Positions 36,366 through 47,764 are shown, counted from the first letter of the stretch. The stretch: 64,000 bases of DNA from Hyphomicrobiales bacterium (GCA_900473205.1 UCLB01000004.1:88092-152091); one strand, 5' to 3'. The notes: generated by a model not told the origin, from the letters alone. Program-made: numbers and translations.

Positions 36366-38837
36366 TCAGAAACGAAATACACGGCTGCTGCCAAGCGCGC
36401 GAATTTCGCCCTTCGGCGCATCTGCTGACTGCTGGTCCAGGGGTATCAGTTCTATGCGGCGGCCCTCATCGGGGGGCAAGTGGAACCAGTCCTCAGCTGG
36501 CCGAAAGCTTTCCGCCGCAATGTGCACGGACTGTGCAAAACGATCGGTGGTGAGATGCGCGATCCACCGATCGCCCTCGCGCGTCACTTCGGCCTGAAGC
36601 GTGGCGGAATGCATGGCTGTCTTGCGGCCAGTCGGAAAATGAAACGCGTCTGCCAGAAGCGCGCCGGTTTGCTGGTCGATCAGCCGCGCAACCGTCACAT
36701 CGTGAGAGGGTGGGCCGAAACGATAGGTATAGGTGGTATCGAAGAACGCGCCGAACAAATCCGTGGCGGCGATCTTCTGTTTCCCGCGTGAAGCCAGGTT
36801 TAGGGCGCGCCTGCCGGTCACGACAGGCTGGAGACCATCCCGCAGGCAGGTGATCTCGACGACGGCGTCCACATCATCAGGGCTTTCATTGATGAGATGG
36901 ATATCGAGGCCGTTCGTACCTTCATCCAGAAGCGTGATCTGTAGCGGGCGGAAGGCACGCTTCAGCCCGTAATAGGCGGCCTTCGGTTCTCCCGTCGCAT
37001 CGATCACGCCCCAGCCGGGGCCGGGCAACAGATCCTGCAAAGTCCAGACCAGAGCGCCCTGACAGGACGAACCGATGCGACGCCATTCCGCGAATGTCGC
37101 TTCCATGACTTCAGCGCTGACAGCGCGCGAAAGGTCGAGATATCGCTCACCATCCTCTCGGCGCAGGGTGGATGGCTCCACCTCGTAGAGCAGCTTGAGA
37201 TAGTGATCTCGTACATCCTCGAAATCCCACGACGCACCGCGATCTCGAGGCACGTGGGCTTTCCATTGCGGATCGTGCACCGGCTTTGCGGGCAAGTGCT
37301 TGTCCAGCGTGCGTTGCTGCGGGACATTTGCGAAGGCGAGGCATTCTCCGGCAAAGCGCAGATCGGCGCGGCGCGCATCCTCCAGCGGTCGGCAATAGGC
37401 GCCGACACCGTAATAATGCCCGACTTTCTCGTTCGGAACGAATGGCAGGGCTCCACCAAAAGGGGAGTTGGGGACATAGGCGATATCAGGCCGCAACCGC
37501 CGGACGTGGGCGGGCAGGATTTCTTCCGTCAGCGGACCTTTCCAGAACTGTTCGGTTAGCCCTAGCATCGCCCCCTGCTGGTACATTTCGCTACCGCCGC
37601 ACAGCACGGTCAGCGATGGGGAGAGTGCCGTATTCTTGAGAAGCTGCCAGATTTCCGCTTCGATATGGGCAAGGAATGCCTCATCCTTAGCCGGATAATC
37701 GAAATTCGCCAGCATCATGTCCTGCCAGACCATCAGGCCCAACTGGTCGCAAAGCCTGAAAAAGTCTGGCGTCTCGTAAGCCATCGTGCCGCCAATGCGG
37801 ATCATATTCATGCCAGCCTCGGCGGCCAGTCGAAGCCAGGGCTTATAATCGTCGGCGGTGCCGGGCAGCCGCACGATATCGGCATTGGTCCAGACCGCAC
37901 CCCGGCAGAAAATCGGCTCGCCGTTGATGTTCAGGCCAAAGCCTTTGCCATCCGCGCCGTTGTCGATCTCGATGCGGCGAAACCCGGTCTTGCCGAGAGG
38001 ATATGTCTGCCCTTCGATGCGAAGAGCGACGTCATGAAGGGCAGGCGTGCCATGCGTCGCGGGCCACCAAGGCGCAATGTCCGCCAATCGCAACTGACCT
38101 TCAAAGGTGCCATCGCCTTTTGCGTCCATCCTTCCGGAATAGCCTGCGCAATGTATTTCGACCGCCGACACATCTCGTTGCAAGCGGACAGCCAAATGCA
38201 GAACTCCAACTCCATCGGCCTCCAGTTCCGATCGAGATGAAAGCACGTCGAAAACGCGCTCGCTCTCGCGGATCACGCGGATAGGGCGCCACGGGCCAAC
38301 AGCGTGGATCTCTGGGCACCAGCCGGGCATGTGGCCAAGCGCCGTCGTTCTGACCAGCCGCAGGCCTTGCGAATTCATCATCTGTGGACGCCAGCGTGCC
38401 CGTGGGCCGGGCCGTTCCAGACGGGGTGCAAGGGCGCGAAAACAGATGGCGAGTTCATCCGCGCCGGTCTGATCGAAAGGGATATCCAGCGCTTCGAACA
38501 TGCTGGTGGAATGGGCGAGAAGTTCTCCATTGAGAAAAACCTCCGCAATCGTCGCCAACCCTTCGAAGCGCAATCTGGCGGGCCCTATGACATCCGACAC
38601 CAGTGTCAGCCGGTACCACGCGTCCTGTGTGTTCAAGGGCTTCGGGTTGAGCCGATCAAATTTTCCGAGCGTTTCCAGCGCTTGTGCGACAGTGCCGGGA
38701 ACGGGTGCCGTCATCTCTTCGGCATCAATGGGAATATCGACCGGCGTCAGATAGGCATCGGGTTCCGTCAGCGTCAAGGTCCATCCCTCGCTGAGCGATT
38801 GGCCATTCGCAGCGTAGAAAACGGATGCTGCCGTCAC
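36366..38837 (-). CDS. GH2-family glycoside hydrolase, beta-mannosidase-like
   Basis: 823 aa with the GH2 layout: N-terminal jelly-roll (AWYRLTLVSD..., LNGELLAHS), immunoglobulin-like domain and TIM barrel. The barrel opens with GFGLNINGEPIFCRGAVWTNAD and AAEAGMNMIRIGGTM. The acid/base is probably Glu417 (CGGSEMYQ, in place of the usual GNNE) and the nucleophile Glu498 (FAGECLAF). No signal peptide is seen, so it probably acts in the cytoplasm. Its start overlaps the DUF1839 stop by 4 bases, putting it at the end of the carrier-protein operon, an odd partner for that pathway. Confidence 0.85.
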   Translation of the reverse strand: MTAASVFYAANGQSLSEGWTLTLTEPDAYLTPVDIPIDAEEMTAPVPGTVAQALETLGKFDRLNPKPLNTQDAWYRLTLVSDVIGPARLRFEGLATIAEVFLNGELLAHSTSMFEALDIPFDQTGADELAICFRALAPRLERPGPRARWRPQMMNSQGLRLVRTTALGHMPGWCPEIHAVGPWRPIRVIRESERVFDVLSSRSELEADGVGVLHLAVRLQRDVSAVEIHCAGYSGRMDAKGDGTFEGQLRLADIAPWWPATHGTPALHDVALRIEGQTYPLGKTGFRRIEIDNGADGKGFGLNINGEPIFCRGAVWTNADIVRLPGTADDYKPWLRLAAEAGMNMIRIGGTMAYETPDFFRLCDQLGLMVWQDMMLANFDYPAKDEAFLAHIEAEIWQLLKNTALSPSLTVLCGGSEMYQQGAMLGLTEQFWKGPLTEEILPAHVRRLRPDIAYVPNSPFGGALPFVPNEKVGHYYGVGAYCRPLEDARRADLRFAGECLAFANVPQQRTLDKHLPAKPVHDPQWKAHVPRDRGASWDFEDVRDHYLKLLYEVEPSTLRREDGERYLDLSRAVSAEVMEATFAEWRRIGSSCQGALVWTLQDLLPGPGWGVIDATGEPKAAYYGLKRAFRPLQITLLDEGTNGLDIHLINESPDDVDAVVEITCLRDGLQPVVTGRRALNLASRGKQKIAATDLFGAFFDTTYTYRFGPPSHDVTVARLIDQQTGALLADAFHFPTGRKTAMHSATLQAEVTREGDRWIAHLTTDRFAQSVHIAAESFRPAEDWFHLPPDEGRRIELIPLDQQSADAPKGEIRALGSSRVFRF

Positions 38838-39820
38838 GCCGCCTCGCTTGTGTTGCTGAGCCTGCTCTCCAATTCCGCCATCATTTCGTCCCAGGCTGCG
38901 ATGGCCGGGTCGAGCACAGTCGCCAGTGTATCAAACTTGCGGCGCGCAATCGCACGGGCAAGCTGGAATTGTACGGTTTTTGACACTTCCGAAATGCGAA
39001 GCGCGCGGGCCGGTGCCTGGCCAAAGCGCTGTTCACCACCCAACCAGTCCAGATGGCTGGCGGCCAGTTCGAAATTGGCGCCGAGCTGGCGAAGCGTGTT
39101 GAAGGCATATTTATGGAAAAAGCCGAAGGGCCGGTCGGCCACTTCTTCCACCTGCGCTGGAAAGACTTGAGCAAAGGCCTTGATCGGATTGCTCCTCGGG
39201 CGTCTTTCGAAATGCTGAAACAAAAGCCGGTTCGCTGCTCTCAGCCTTTCTTTGTCGCCAACAGGCTTTTCGGGAAATTTCGCGAATTCCGTATAGGGCA
39301 GAAAGGGAAGATCGTCTTCTGTCAGATGGTGCTGGAAAATACCGGAGAAATCATCGCCTTCCAGCGCGCAGTAACCGGCATTGTGGAAATATTCCAGCCT
39401 ACGGTTTTCCAGATCCATCCGGTTGATGGCGATGGTGGTCTTGCCATGTTCTTTGCGATAGGCGGTGCCGTGCGTATCCGGCATGTAGAAACTGTCCATC
39501 TCGATCAGGCAGATGCGGCCGCGCTGCAACTGCGTTTCGATATGGCTTTCAAGCCTGTCGAAGATCGCCAGTTCGGTGACCCGGATGCCATAAAGCGCCT
39601 CCAAATCTTCCAGCGGCACTTTGAAGAAGGTGAACTGGTCGCCCTCGAAATCCTGTGTCAGCGTAAAGCCGAGCATGGCTTCTGGCGTTAGATTGCTCGC
39701 GGCCAGAAGCTCGATCCATAGATCGACATAGCAATTGGTTTCCGGCCACATGCGCTCCAATGAATGAAGCGGATGTTGAAAATAGGTATCAGCGCTCAAG
39801 GCCGGAAAAATACTCGTCAT
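38834..39820 (-). CDS. DUF1839 family protein, possible BtrH-like acyltransferase
   Basis: About 328 aa starting MTSIFPALSADTYFQHPLHS; the longer frame has no family support. I recognise the DUF1839 family, which has no established function. Conserved-looking candidates for a catalytic set are Cys30 (ETNCYVDLW), Asp109 (IEMDSFYMP), His117 and His125. The arrangement, with an early Cys in a helix, then a G/D-x-Y strand and His before a strand, recalls the BtrH N-terminal domain that moves an acyl group from a carrier protein. That link is my inference. Translationally coupled to the GH2 gene and 7 bases after the ligase gene. Confidence 0.72.
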   Translation of the reverse strand: MTSIFPALSADTYFQHPLHSLERMWPETNCYVDLWIELLAASNLTPEAMLGFTLTQDFEGDQFTFFKVPLEDLEALYGIRVTELAIFDRLESHIETQLQRGRICLIEMDSFYMPDTHGTAYRKEHGKTTIAINRMDLENRRLEYFHNAGYCALEGDDFSGIFQHHLTEDDLPFLPYTEFAKFPEKPVGDKERLRAANRLLFQHFERRPRSNPIKAFAQVFPAQVEEVADRPFGFFHKYAFNTLRQLGANFELAASHLDWLGGEQRFGQAPARALRISEVSKTVQFQLARAIARRKFDTLATVLDPAIAAWDEMMAELESRLSNTSEAA

Positions 39821-39827
39821 GCCGTCC

Positions 39828-40736
39828 TCAGCCCCAAAGCGTGTCCCGCACCGACTGCGGCCATGCTTCCACATCCAGTCCGTGTTTTGCAAACAGCGCC
39901 AGCGCAATGCGCTCCAGCCCGAAGCCGACGCAGGCAGTATGCGCGACCGCGCCGTCCGCAAGGTTGAGGCCCCATTTGGCTCCGAATGCATCCTGATGAT
40001 AGTTGAAGCTCATGCAGGCAGTCTGGTTGGTCGTGGATGTAACCGGGATCAGCAGTTCGAATTTCAGGTTCTGGTCACGCTGGTTGTTGGCCAGCATCTT
40101 GCCCGCGCGCCCGAAGAACGGGTCGTTGGCGATATCGATCTTAACATCGAGACCGATTTTTTCCATCATCTCCACGCCGCGATCCATCCACAGCTGGCGG
40201 AATTCCGTGACGTCGCTTTCCGTGCCCATGCGGACATATTCGCGCATGCGAAACAGTTGCTGCCGTGCCGGGTCCTTGGATGGTTCATGGCGGAAGCAGT
40301 AAGACTGAATGTCGTAGAGACCGCCATTGTCAGGCAGGTTGCCGCGCTTTGCGATGGTTGGATAAAGCGGGTAGCAGGCCGCAGGCGTCAACACGATATC
40401 GGTGATCTTCTGGTCTTTCGTCCAGTCGGCACCTTCATCCATGCTTTTCAGCAGGCTGACGTGGTCCAGCTCGCAGCCGCAGAAGGAGTGGACTGTGCCC
40501 GCCAGTTGCGGAAAGCTTTTCATATAGCCGCTTTTTTCGAAATAGGCGCGGTTGATGCCGGGCGGGAAGCGGATGGCCTCCGCCTTGTCACCGCCGCCGA
40601 CCTTGTCGACCAGACGCTCAAAAGCGACGATCACGTCTTCGAACTGGCCGCTGCGGCCATAAAGTCCATCGACGCCGGTATCGATCAGCAGGCCCTTGTC
40701 GAACAGGCGATCCAAAAACGTAGTTTGCATGTCCAT
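39828..40736 (-). CDS. Amino acid:[carrier protein] ligase (class II seryl-tRNA synthetase-like)
   Basis: 302 aa, only the catalytic core of an atypical class II SerRS with no tRNA-binding arm. Motif 2 is [20 protein letters not shown] and motif 3 is [12 protein letters not shown]. The zinc ligands are predicted as Cys121, Glu166 and Cys269, the same spacing as I recall for the solved Bradyrhizobium homologue. Enzymes of this family (studied in Bradyrhizobium and Agrobacterium) activate glycine or alanine and load it onto a small carrier protein instead of tRNA. The carrier and a flavoprotein are encoded just upstream in the same operon. Confidence 0.92.
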   Translation of the reverse strand: MDMQTTFLDRLFDKGLLIDTGVDGLYGRSGQFEDVIVAFERLVDKVGGGDKAEAIRFPPGINRAYFEKSGYMKSFPQLAGTVHSFCGCELDHVSLLKSMDEGADWTKDQKITDIVLTPAACYPLYPTIAKRGNLPDNGGLYDIQSYCFRHEPSKDPARQQLFRMREYVRMGTESDVTEFRQLWMDRGVEMMEKIGLDVKIDIANDPFFGRAGKMLANNQRDQNLKFELLIPVTSTTNQTACMSFNYHQDAFGAKWGLNLADGAVAHTACVGFGLERIALALFAKHGLDVEAWPQSVRDTLWG

Positions 40737-40760
40737 GGTTTTATCCTGAAAGGCCAGAGT

Positions 40761-41942
40761 TTATATCGAAAGACTTGTGTCCTGCTTCTGAACGAGCAGG
40801 AGATTGGCGGAGTTGCTGAGAATTCTGTCGTTGGAGATCATCAGCTGCGCCGAATGCGCATCGCGCAGGTGCCGTCCGAGACTGTAGGGCGTACCGTTTT
40901 TGTAGCCCATGATGCCGCAGATCAGCATGGCGTGATTGATGATTTCCAGAATGGTTTCCGACGAACAAATCTTGACGTTGTTCATGGCAATGGCAAAGCC
41001 CATGGACATCAGCCTGTCCGGGTCGGACTTGGTGTCCTCATAGGCCTTTAGACCGGCAATGACGTTGGATTTGACGATCTGGAGCTTGTTGGACACTTCC
41101 GCCAGACGGATGGCACCGGGAGGGGCCACGCCGGGGGATTTGCGCGCCGCTGCGCGCACGAAAGCCTGCGCTCTCAAAACGGCGTCGGCTGCAATGCCGT
41201 ACCAGACGCCGCTCCACAAAAGATGCGAGGTGGCCAGCATGGATTGCGCCGCGATTTCCGCAAAAGGCTTGGGAAAAATTTGTTCAGACGGCGCTTTGCC
41301 CTTGAACAGGAAGCCATCGGAGCAGGTGCCACGCATGCCCAGCGTGTTCCAGACATGGGTCTTCTCAAGGCTGTACTGGTCTTTCAGAAACACCGTCATC
41401 ACCTGATCGGCAGGCGCTGCATCGGCATGCGCGCGCGAGGTGATGAGAATTGCATCCGCTTCGCTGCCATAGGAAATGACGGTCGCGTCCTTTTCCAGCG
41501 TGCAGATGTCGCCATCCACATGGATGGCGCAAATCGAGTTGCGCAGATTTCCGCCAATGCCGCCTTCGGTCGTGGCCGAGCCGATCAGCAATTGTTCGGC
41601 AGCCAGACGCCGCATGAAACTTGTGTGCCACGCGCTTTCCTCGCCATGTTCCACAAGGCTTGAGGCCTTGATCTGGTGCATGGCAAAGATCATCGCGGTT
41701 GCGGAGCAGGACTGGCCGAGAATGCAGCAGATATCGGCGATCTGCCTGAGATCGGCGCTTTCGCCGCCCAGATGAACGGGAATCTGAATGCCGAGCAGGC
41801 GCTCGGCCCGAAGGGCGTCCACCGCCTCTTTCGGAAAACGTGCTGCTGCGTCCACATCGTCCGCATGCTGGGCGGCGATGGAGGCGACACGCGTTGCGCG
41901 TGCAGCCAGCGTCGAATCCGGTAGGGCGACGGACACGTTCAT
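40761..41942 (-). CDS. Acyl-CoA dehydrogenase-like flavoprotein of the carrier-protein operon
   Basis: 393 aa with the acyl-CoA dehydrogenase fold. The N-terminal helical domain contains RFPKEAVDALRAERLLGIQIPVHLGG. The middle beta-domain is seen in SATTEGGIGGNLRNSICAIHVDGD, and the C-terminal helices in LMSMGFAIAMNNVKICSSETILEIINHAMLICGIMGY. Given its neighbours it probably oxidises an aminoacyl group held on the carrier protein, as prolyl-PCP dehydrogenases do. The catalytic base could not be assigned. The start meets the stop of the carrier-protein gene. Confidence 0.85.
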   Translation of the reverse strand: MNVSVALPDSTLAARATRVASIAAQHADDVDAAARFPKEAVDALRAERLLGIQIPVHLGGESADLRQIADICCILGQSCSATAMIFAMHQIKASSLVEHGEESAWHTSFMRRLAAEQLLIGSATTEGGIGGNLRNSICAIHVDGDICTLEKDATVISYGSEADAILITSRAHADAAPADQVMTVFLKDQYSLEKTHVWNTLGMRGTCSDGFLFKGKAPSEQIFPKPFAEIAAQSMLATSHLLWSGVWYGIAADAVLRAQAFVRAAARKSPGVAPPGAIRLAEVSNKLQIVKSNVIAGLKAYEDTKSDPDRLMSMGFAIAMNNVKICSSETILEIINHAMLICGIMGYKNGTPYSLGRHLRDAHSAQLMISNDRILSNSANLLLVQKQDTSLSI

Positions 41943-42193
41943 TATGCCGCCTCTTTGCCGTCGAGAATGGCTTTTACCGTGTCTTCGATGGCCTTGATGC
42001 TGGCGAAAGACTTGCGATTGAGCATGCTGTCAGGAAATTCGATGTCGAAAGCATCTTCAATGCCCAGCATCAATTGTACTGATGCGAAAGAAGAAAGTCC
42101 GGCTGCATAAAGATCAGCTTCGTCAGCAATTGTATCGACAGGCACAGGGAGCTGGCCGAATTTCGACAGTATTTCACGAATTGTTGAATTCAT
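41942..42193 (-). CDS. Acyl/peptidyl carrier protein
   Basis: 83 aa carrier protein. The phosphopantetheine site is Ser35 in DLYAAGLSSFASVQLML; the residue before it is Ser instead of the usual Asp. Helix II and III regions (EDAFDIEFPDSML, SIKAIEDTVKAIL) are normal. First gene of the leftward operon carrier-flavoprotein-ligase-DUF1839-GH2. The ATG at 42193 has GGAG about 10 bases upstream; a TTG two codons earlier is the alternative. It should be the acceptor of the ligase. Confidence 0.9.
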   Translation of the reverse strand: MNSTIREILSKFGQLPVPVDTIADEADLYAAGLSSFASVQLMLGIEDAFDIEFPDSMLNRKSFASIKAIEDTVKAILDGKEAA

Positions 42194-42330
42194 TCTCAAT
42201 AGTCTCCCTCAGATAGAGCGTCATCATAACGCATTCTTGGAGTTAATCGCGAAAAAATAACATTCCAATAAATGGCGAGGTTAATTTGTGGTGACTTCCC
42301 GCCCTTATGAAACATACCGCAGATGCCAAC

Positions 42331-42359
42331 TTGACAAAACTCCATGTCAGGTTTTTGAT
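42331..42359 (+). promoter_or_regulatory. Sigma-70-type promoter of the thi operon
   Basis: TTGACA (42331-42336), a 17-bp spacer, then TTTGAT (42354-42359). The predicted start near 42366 falls just before the TPP riboswitch, as expected for a leader RNA. Confidence 0.65.
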
Positions 42360-42370
42360 TGAGGCATTCA

Positions 42371-44396
<2,026 letters not shown>

Positions 44397-44397
44397 G

Positions 44398-45393
44398 ATG
44401 CGCATTCTCATCAAAGGAGCAGGCGTTGCCGGTTTGACGGCTGCTCTTGAACTTGCCCGCCACGGGATGGAGGTCGCAGTTTGCGATCTCGCCAACCAAC
44501 CGGGGCGCGGTGCGTCCTGGTATGCGGGCGGCATGCTGGCCCCCTGGTGCGAGCGCGAAAGTGCCGAGGAAGCCGTTGTCACACTCGGCCAATTGGCGCT
44601 GGACTGGTGGGACGAAGCGACGCCGGGGCTGGTAAAACGCAACGGCACGCTGGTCGTAGCTCCTGCGCGGGACAGGTCAGAGCTTTTACGCTTCGCTTCT
44701 CGCACCTCAGGCTATCGCTGGGTGGATGAGGATGAGATTGCGGTGCTTGAGCCGGATCTCACGGGGAGATTCCGGACCGGACTGTTCTTCGAAGGCGAGG
44801 GGCATCTCGATCCGCGACTGGCTCTCTCGGCACTGTATGACTGTCTCGTCTCGATGGGCGTCCGCTTTCACTTCGGCGGCGAGGCGATGGATGAAGGTGA
44901 ATTCGATCACATCATTGATTGCACCGGCGCGGCGCAGACCGGCAAACTCACCGGCCTTCGCGGTGTGCGTGGGGAAATGCTTTATCTTTCGACCGGTGAG
45001 GTGACGCTATCCCGTCCCGTGCGGCTGCTTCACCCGCGCATTCCGCTTTACATTGTGCCGCGGGAAGCGGGGCGTTTCATGGTGGGCGCGACGATGATCG
45101 AAACGGATGAGGCGGGACCGATCACCGCCCGTTCGATGATGGAACTGCTGAACGCGGCCTATGCGCTACACCCCGCTTTCGGGGAGGCGCAGATCATCGA
45201 AACGGGCACCGGTATCCGTCCCGCCTTTGCCGATAATCTGCCCAGCATTCGGGAAGATGGCGGCACGCTGTTCATCAATGGTGCCCATCGGCACGGCTTC
45301 CTGCTGTCGCCAGCCATGGCGCGACAGGCCGCCGAAATCATGATGTCAAAGGAGGTTTCCCATGAAAATTCTCGTCAACGGGCAAGAGCATGA
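44398..45393 (+). CDS. thiO: Glycine oxidase ThiO
   Basis: 331 aa FAD enzyme making iminoglycine (dehydroglycine) for the thiazole ring of thiamine. The Rossmann motif GAGVAGLTAALELARHG is at the N-terminus, then RGASWYAGGMLAPWCE and the C-terminal substrate region GTGIRPAFADNLPSI and NGAHRHGFLLSPA. It starts one base after the thiC stop and overlaps thiS at its 3' end by 32 bases. Confidence 0.94.
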   Translation: MRILIKGAGVAGLTAALELARHGMEVAVCDLANQPGRGASWYAGGMLAPWCERESAEEAVVTLGQLALDWWDEATPGLVKRNGTLVVAPARDRSELLRFASRTSGYRWVDEDEIAVLEPDLTGRFRTGLFFEGEGHLDPRLALSALYDCLVSMGVRFHFGGEAMDEGEFDHIIDCTGAAQTGKLTGLRGVRGEMLYLSTGEVTLSRPVRLLHPRIPLYIVPREAGRFMVGATMIETDEAGPITARSMMELLNAAYALHPAFGEAQIIETGTGIRPAFADNLPSIREDGGTLFINGAHRHGFLLSPAMARQAAEIMMSKEVSHENSRQRARA

Positions 45394-45559
45394 CCTTGCT
45401 GCCGACAGGCTTTCGCAACTGCTGACCGCGCTGGATTACGAAGGCGACTGGCTGGCAACAGCGGTCAATGGCGATCTCGTCCATGCGCAGGATCGCGATG
45501 ATTTTCGGCTGAAGGAATTCGACAGGATAGAAGTTCTTTCACCCATGCAAGGAGGATAG
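45362..45559 (+). CDS. thiS: Thiamine sulfur carrier protein ThiS
   Basis: 65 aa ubiquitin-like protein ending in Gly-Gly, the site of adenylation and thiocarboxylation. A strong AAAGGAGG lies inside the end of thiO just before the ATG. The stop is 3 bases before thiG. Confidence 0.95.
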   Translation: MKILVNGQEHDLAADRLSQLLTALDYEGDWLATAVNGDLVHAQDRDDFRLKEFDRIEVLSPMQGG

Positions 45560-45562
45560 GCG

Positions 45563-46336
45563 ATGTTGAAACTCTATGAACGCGAGGTTGGATCACGGCT
45601 GCTGCTCGGCACCGCGCGTTATCCTTCGCCCGCCGTTCTGGCGGATGCGGTGCGCGCCAGCAAAACCGATATTCTGACGATCTCTCTGCGACGCGAAACA
45701 GCGGGTGGCAAGCAGGGCGGGCAGTTTTTCGAGCTCATCCGCGAACTGGACCGCTACATTCTGCCCAACACCGCCGGTTGCCACACCGCCAAGGAAGCGG
45801 TGCTGACGGCTAAAATGGCGCGGGAGGTGTTCAAGACCAACTGGATCAAGCTGGAAGTGATCGGCAATCACGATACACTTCAGCCGGATGTCTTTGCGCT
45901 GGTGGAAGCGGCCCGCATTCTGAGCGAGGACGGTTTCGAGGTGTTTCCCTACACGACCGATGATCTGGTGGTAGCGGAAAAGCTTGTGGATGCCGGATGC
46001 AAGGTTCTGATGCCCTGGTGCGCACCCATCGGCAGCGCCATGGGTCCGCTGAACATTACCGCCTTGCGCTCCATGCGCGCCCATTTCCAAGATGTGCCGA
46101 TGATTGTCGATGCCGGGCTTGGACGGCCTTCGCATGCCGCGACCGTCATGGAGCTGGGTTACGACGCGGTGCTGCTCAATACGGCTGTAGCCGGTGCGGG
46201 CAATCCGGTCATCATGGCTGGCGCCTTCGCAAAGGCGGTAACGGCTGGGCGAGAGGCCTATCTCTCGGGCATGCTGGAGCCGCGCGACATGGCGGTGCCA
46301 TCCACACCCGTTATCGGCACGGCGGTGTTTTCCTGA
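45563..46336 (+). CDS. thiG: Thiazole synthase ThiG
   Basis: 257 aa TIM-barrel enzyme that builds the thiazole phosphate from DXP, iminoglycine and ThiS thiocarboxylate. The Schiff-base lysine is Lys96 ([10 protein letters not shown]); [20 protein letters not shown] and [20 protein letters not shown] are family blocks. AAGGAGG precedes the ATG. It is the last thi gene here: no thiE or thiD follows. Confidence 0.97.
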   Translation: MLKLYEREVGSRLLLGTARYPSPAVLADAVRASKTDILTISLRRETAGGKQGGQFFELIRELDRYILPNTAGCHTAKEAVLTAKMAREVFKTNWIKLEVIGNHDTLQPDVFALVEAARILSEDGFEVFPYTTDDLVVAEKLVDAGCKVLMPWCAPIGSAMGPLNITALRSMRAHFQDVPMIVDAGLGRPSHAATVMELGYDAVLLNTAVAGAGNPVIMAGAFAKAVTAGREAYLSGMLEPRDMAVPSTPVIGTAVFS

Positions 46337-46400
46337 GCCGTTGACAAGATGAGGTGACGGCGGGATACCGGCAGGCATGAGCCTCAAGAGGTACCCAGAC

Positions 46401-47399
46401 ATGTACAATCTGTTGACCGATATCGATGGTGTGGCTATCGGCCATGCCACCGATCTCCAACTCGGATCGGGCGTCACTGCTATCGTCTTTGACGAACCGG
46501 CCATCGCCTCCGGCTCTGTTCTTGGCGGCGCACCGGGCGGGCGGGATACAGCACTGCTCGATCCGTCGATGACGGTGGAGGCGGTCGATGCCCTGGTGCT
46601 GTCGGGCGGTTCGGCCTTCGGTCTGGATGCGGCAGGCGGTGTGCAATCGGGCCTTCGCGAGATCGGGCGTGGCTTTGCTGTCGGCGCGACCCGCGTTCCC
46701 ATCGTGCCGCAGGCGATCCTCATGGATCTGCTGAATGGCGGCAACAAGGATTGGGGCCTGCATTCACCCTATCGCGACATGGGTTATGAAGCTTTCAAGG
46801 CCGCAGCTCATCAGCCCTTCGCGCTTGGCAGCGTGGGGGCTGGCACGGGCGCGACCACGGCGACGCTCAAGGGTGGGCTGGGCTCTGCCAGCGCCGTTAC
46901 GTCTGGCGGCCATAAGGTTGCGGCTATAGTCGCCGTTAACGCCATGGGCTCCGCGACTGTGGGAACAAGCCAGCATTTCTGGGCTGCCCCCTTTGAGCGT
47001 GACGACGAATTCGGCGGCCTCGGATTGCCGCCGCAGTTTTCTCCTGCCGACAATGCCATGCGCATCAAAGGCGTAACGCTAACGGCAACGACGATTGGAG
47101 CGGTTGTGACCGATGCCGTACTAACAAAAGCGCAGGCGCATAGAATTTCGATCATGGCGCATGGCGGGCTAGCCCGGGCCATTCTGCCGTCGCATCTCGC
47201 CAGCGATGGTGACACCATGTTTGCCGCTGCGACCTGTCAGAAACCGATGAATGCCGCGAGTGACTTTGCCGAACTTTGCCATCTTGCGGGCTTGGTCGTC
47301 AGCCGCGCCATTGCACGCGGCGTTTATGAAGCCACGGCTTTACCGCATGAGGGTGCGCAAAAATCCTGGCGGGATCATTTCGGAGCCCGTGCCGAATGA
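46401..47399 (+). CDS. P1 family (S58/DmpA-like) peptidase
   Basis: About 332 aa. The Ntn-like autoprocessing fold is recognisable from DIDGVAIGHATD at the start, GGSAFGLDAAGGV, GSVGAGTGATT and TTIGAVVTDAVLTKAQA. In relatives the nucleophile Thr/Ser follows an Asn (N-TTI); here that position reads ATTIG, so self-cleavage may be impaired. ATG 46401 has AGAGG 9 bases before it; 46377 is the alternative. It overlaps the ModE-like gene by 4 bases (ATGA). Substrates are probably small N-terminal peptides or amides. Confidence 0.82.
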   Translation: MYNLLTDIDGVAIGHATDLQLGSGVTAIVFDEPAIASGSVLGGAPGGRDTALLDPSMTVEAVDALVLSGGSAFGLDAAGGVQSGLREIGRGFAVGATRVPIVPQAILMDLLNGGNKDWGLHSPYRDMGYEAFKAAAHQPFALGSVGAGTGATTATLKGGLGSASAVTSGGHKVAAIVAVNAMGSATVGTSQHFWAAPFERDDEFGGLGLPPQFSPADNAMRIKGVTLTATTIGAVVTDAVLTKAQAHRISIMAHGGLARAILPSHLASDGDTMFAAATCQKPMNAASDFAELCHLAGLVVSRAIARGVYEATALPHEGAQKSWRDHFGARAE

Positions 47400-47764
47400 G
47401 CGATCAAACCGAGAAAACGCCACTGAAAACGGTTCTGCGGATCGATTTCCCACCGGGCGACAGGCTCGGGCGGGGAAAAATCCAGCTGATGGAATTGATC
47501 GCCTCTACCGGCTCCATTTCCGCTGCCGGGCGGGCCATGGATATGTCCTATCGCAGGGCATGGTTGCTGGTGGATGCGCTGAACCATATGTTCAAGGAAC
47601 CGGTGATTGAATCCCAGCGCGGCGGCAGTCAGGGCGGCGGGGCAAGCTTGACGGCCTTCGGGCAGGAACTGCTGGAACGTTATCGCGGCATGCAGCAACG
47701 CTTGAACGATACGTTGAAAGCCGATCTCGACTGGCTTGAGGCGAACAGACAGTCCGATCAGTAA
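47396..47764 (+). CDS. ModE N-terminal domain protein (molybdate-responsive regulator, one domain)
   Basis: 122 aa, a winged helix-turn-helix of the ModE/LysR type ([49 protein letters not shown]). It lacks the two C-terminal Mop domains that bind molybdate in E. coli ModE, so the sensing mode is unclear. It is convergent with modC (7-base overlap) and next to modABC, whose promoter region carries Mo-box-like sites, so it is the natural repressor. Such short forms are known in Alphaproteobacteria. Confidence 0.85.
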   Translation: MSDQTEKTPLKTVLRIDFPPGDRLGRGKIQLMELIASTGSISAAGRAMDMSYRRAWLLVDALNHMFKEPVIESQRGGSQGGGASLTAFGQELLERYRGMQQRLNDTLKADLDWLEANRQSDQ

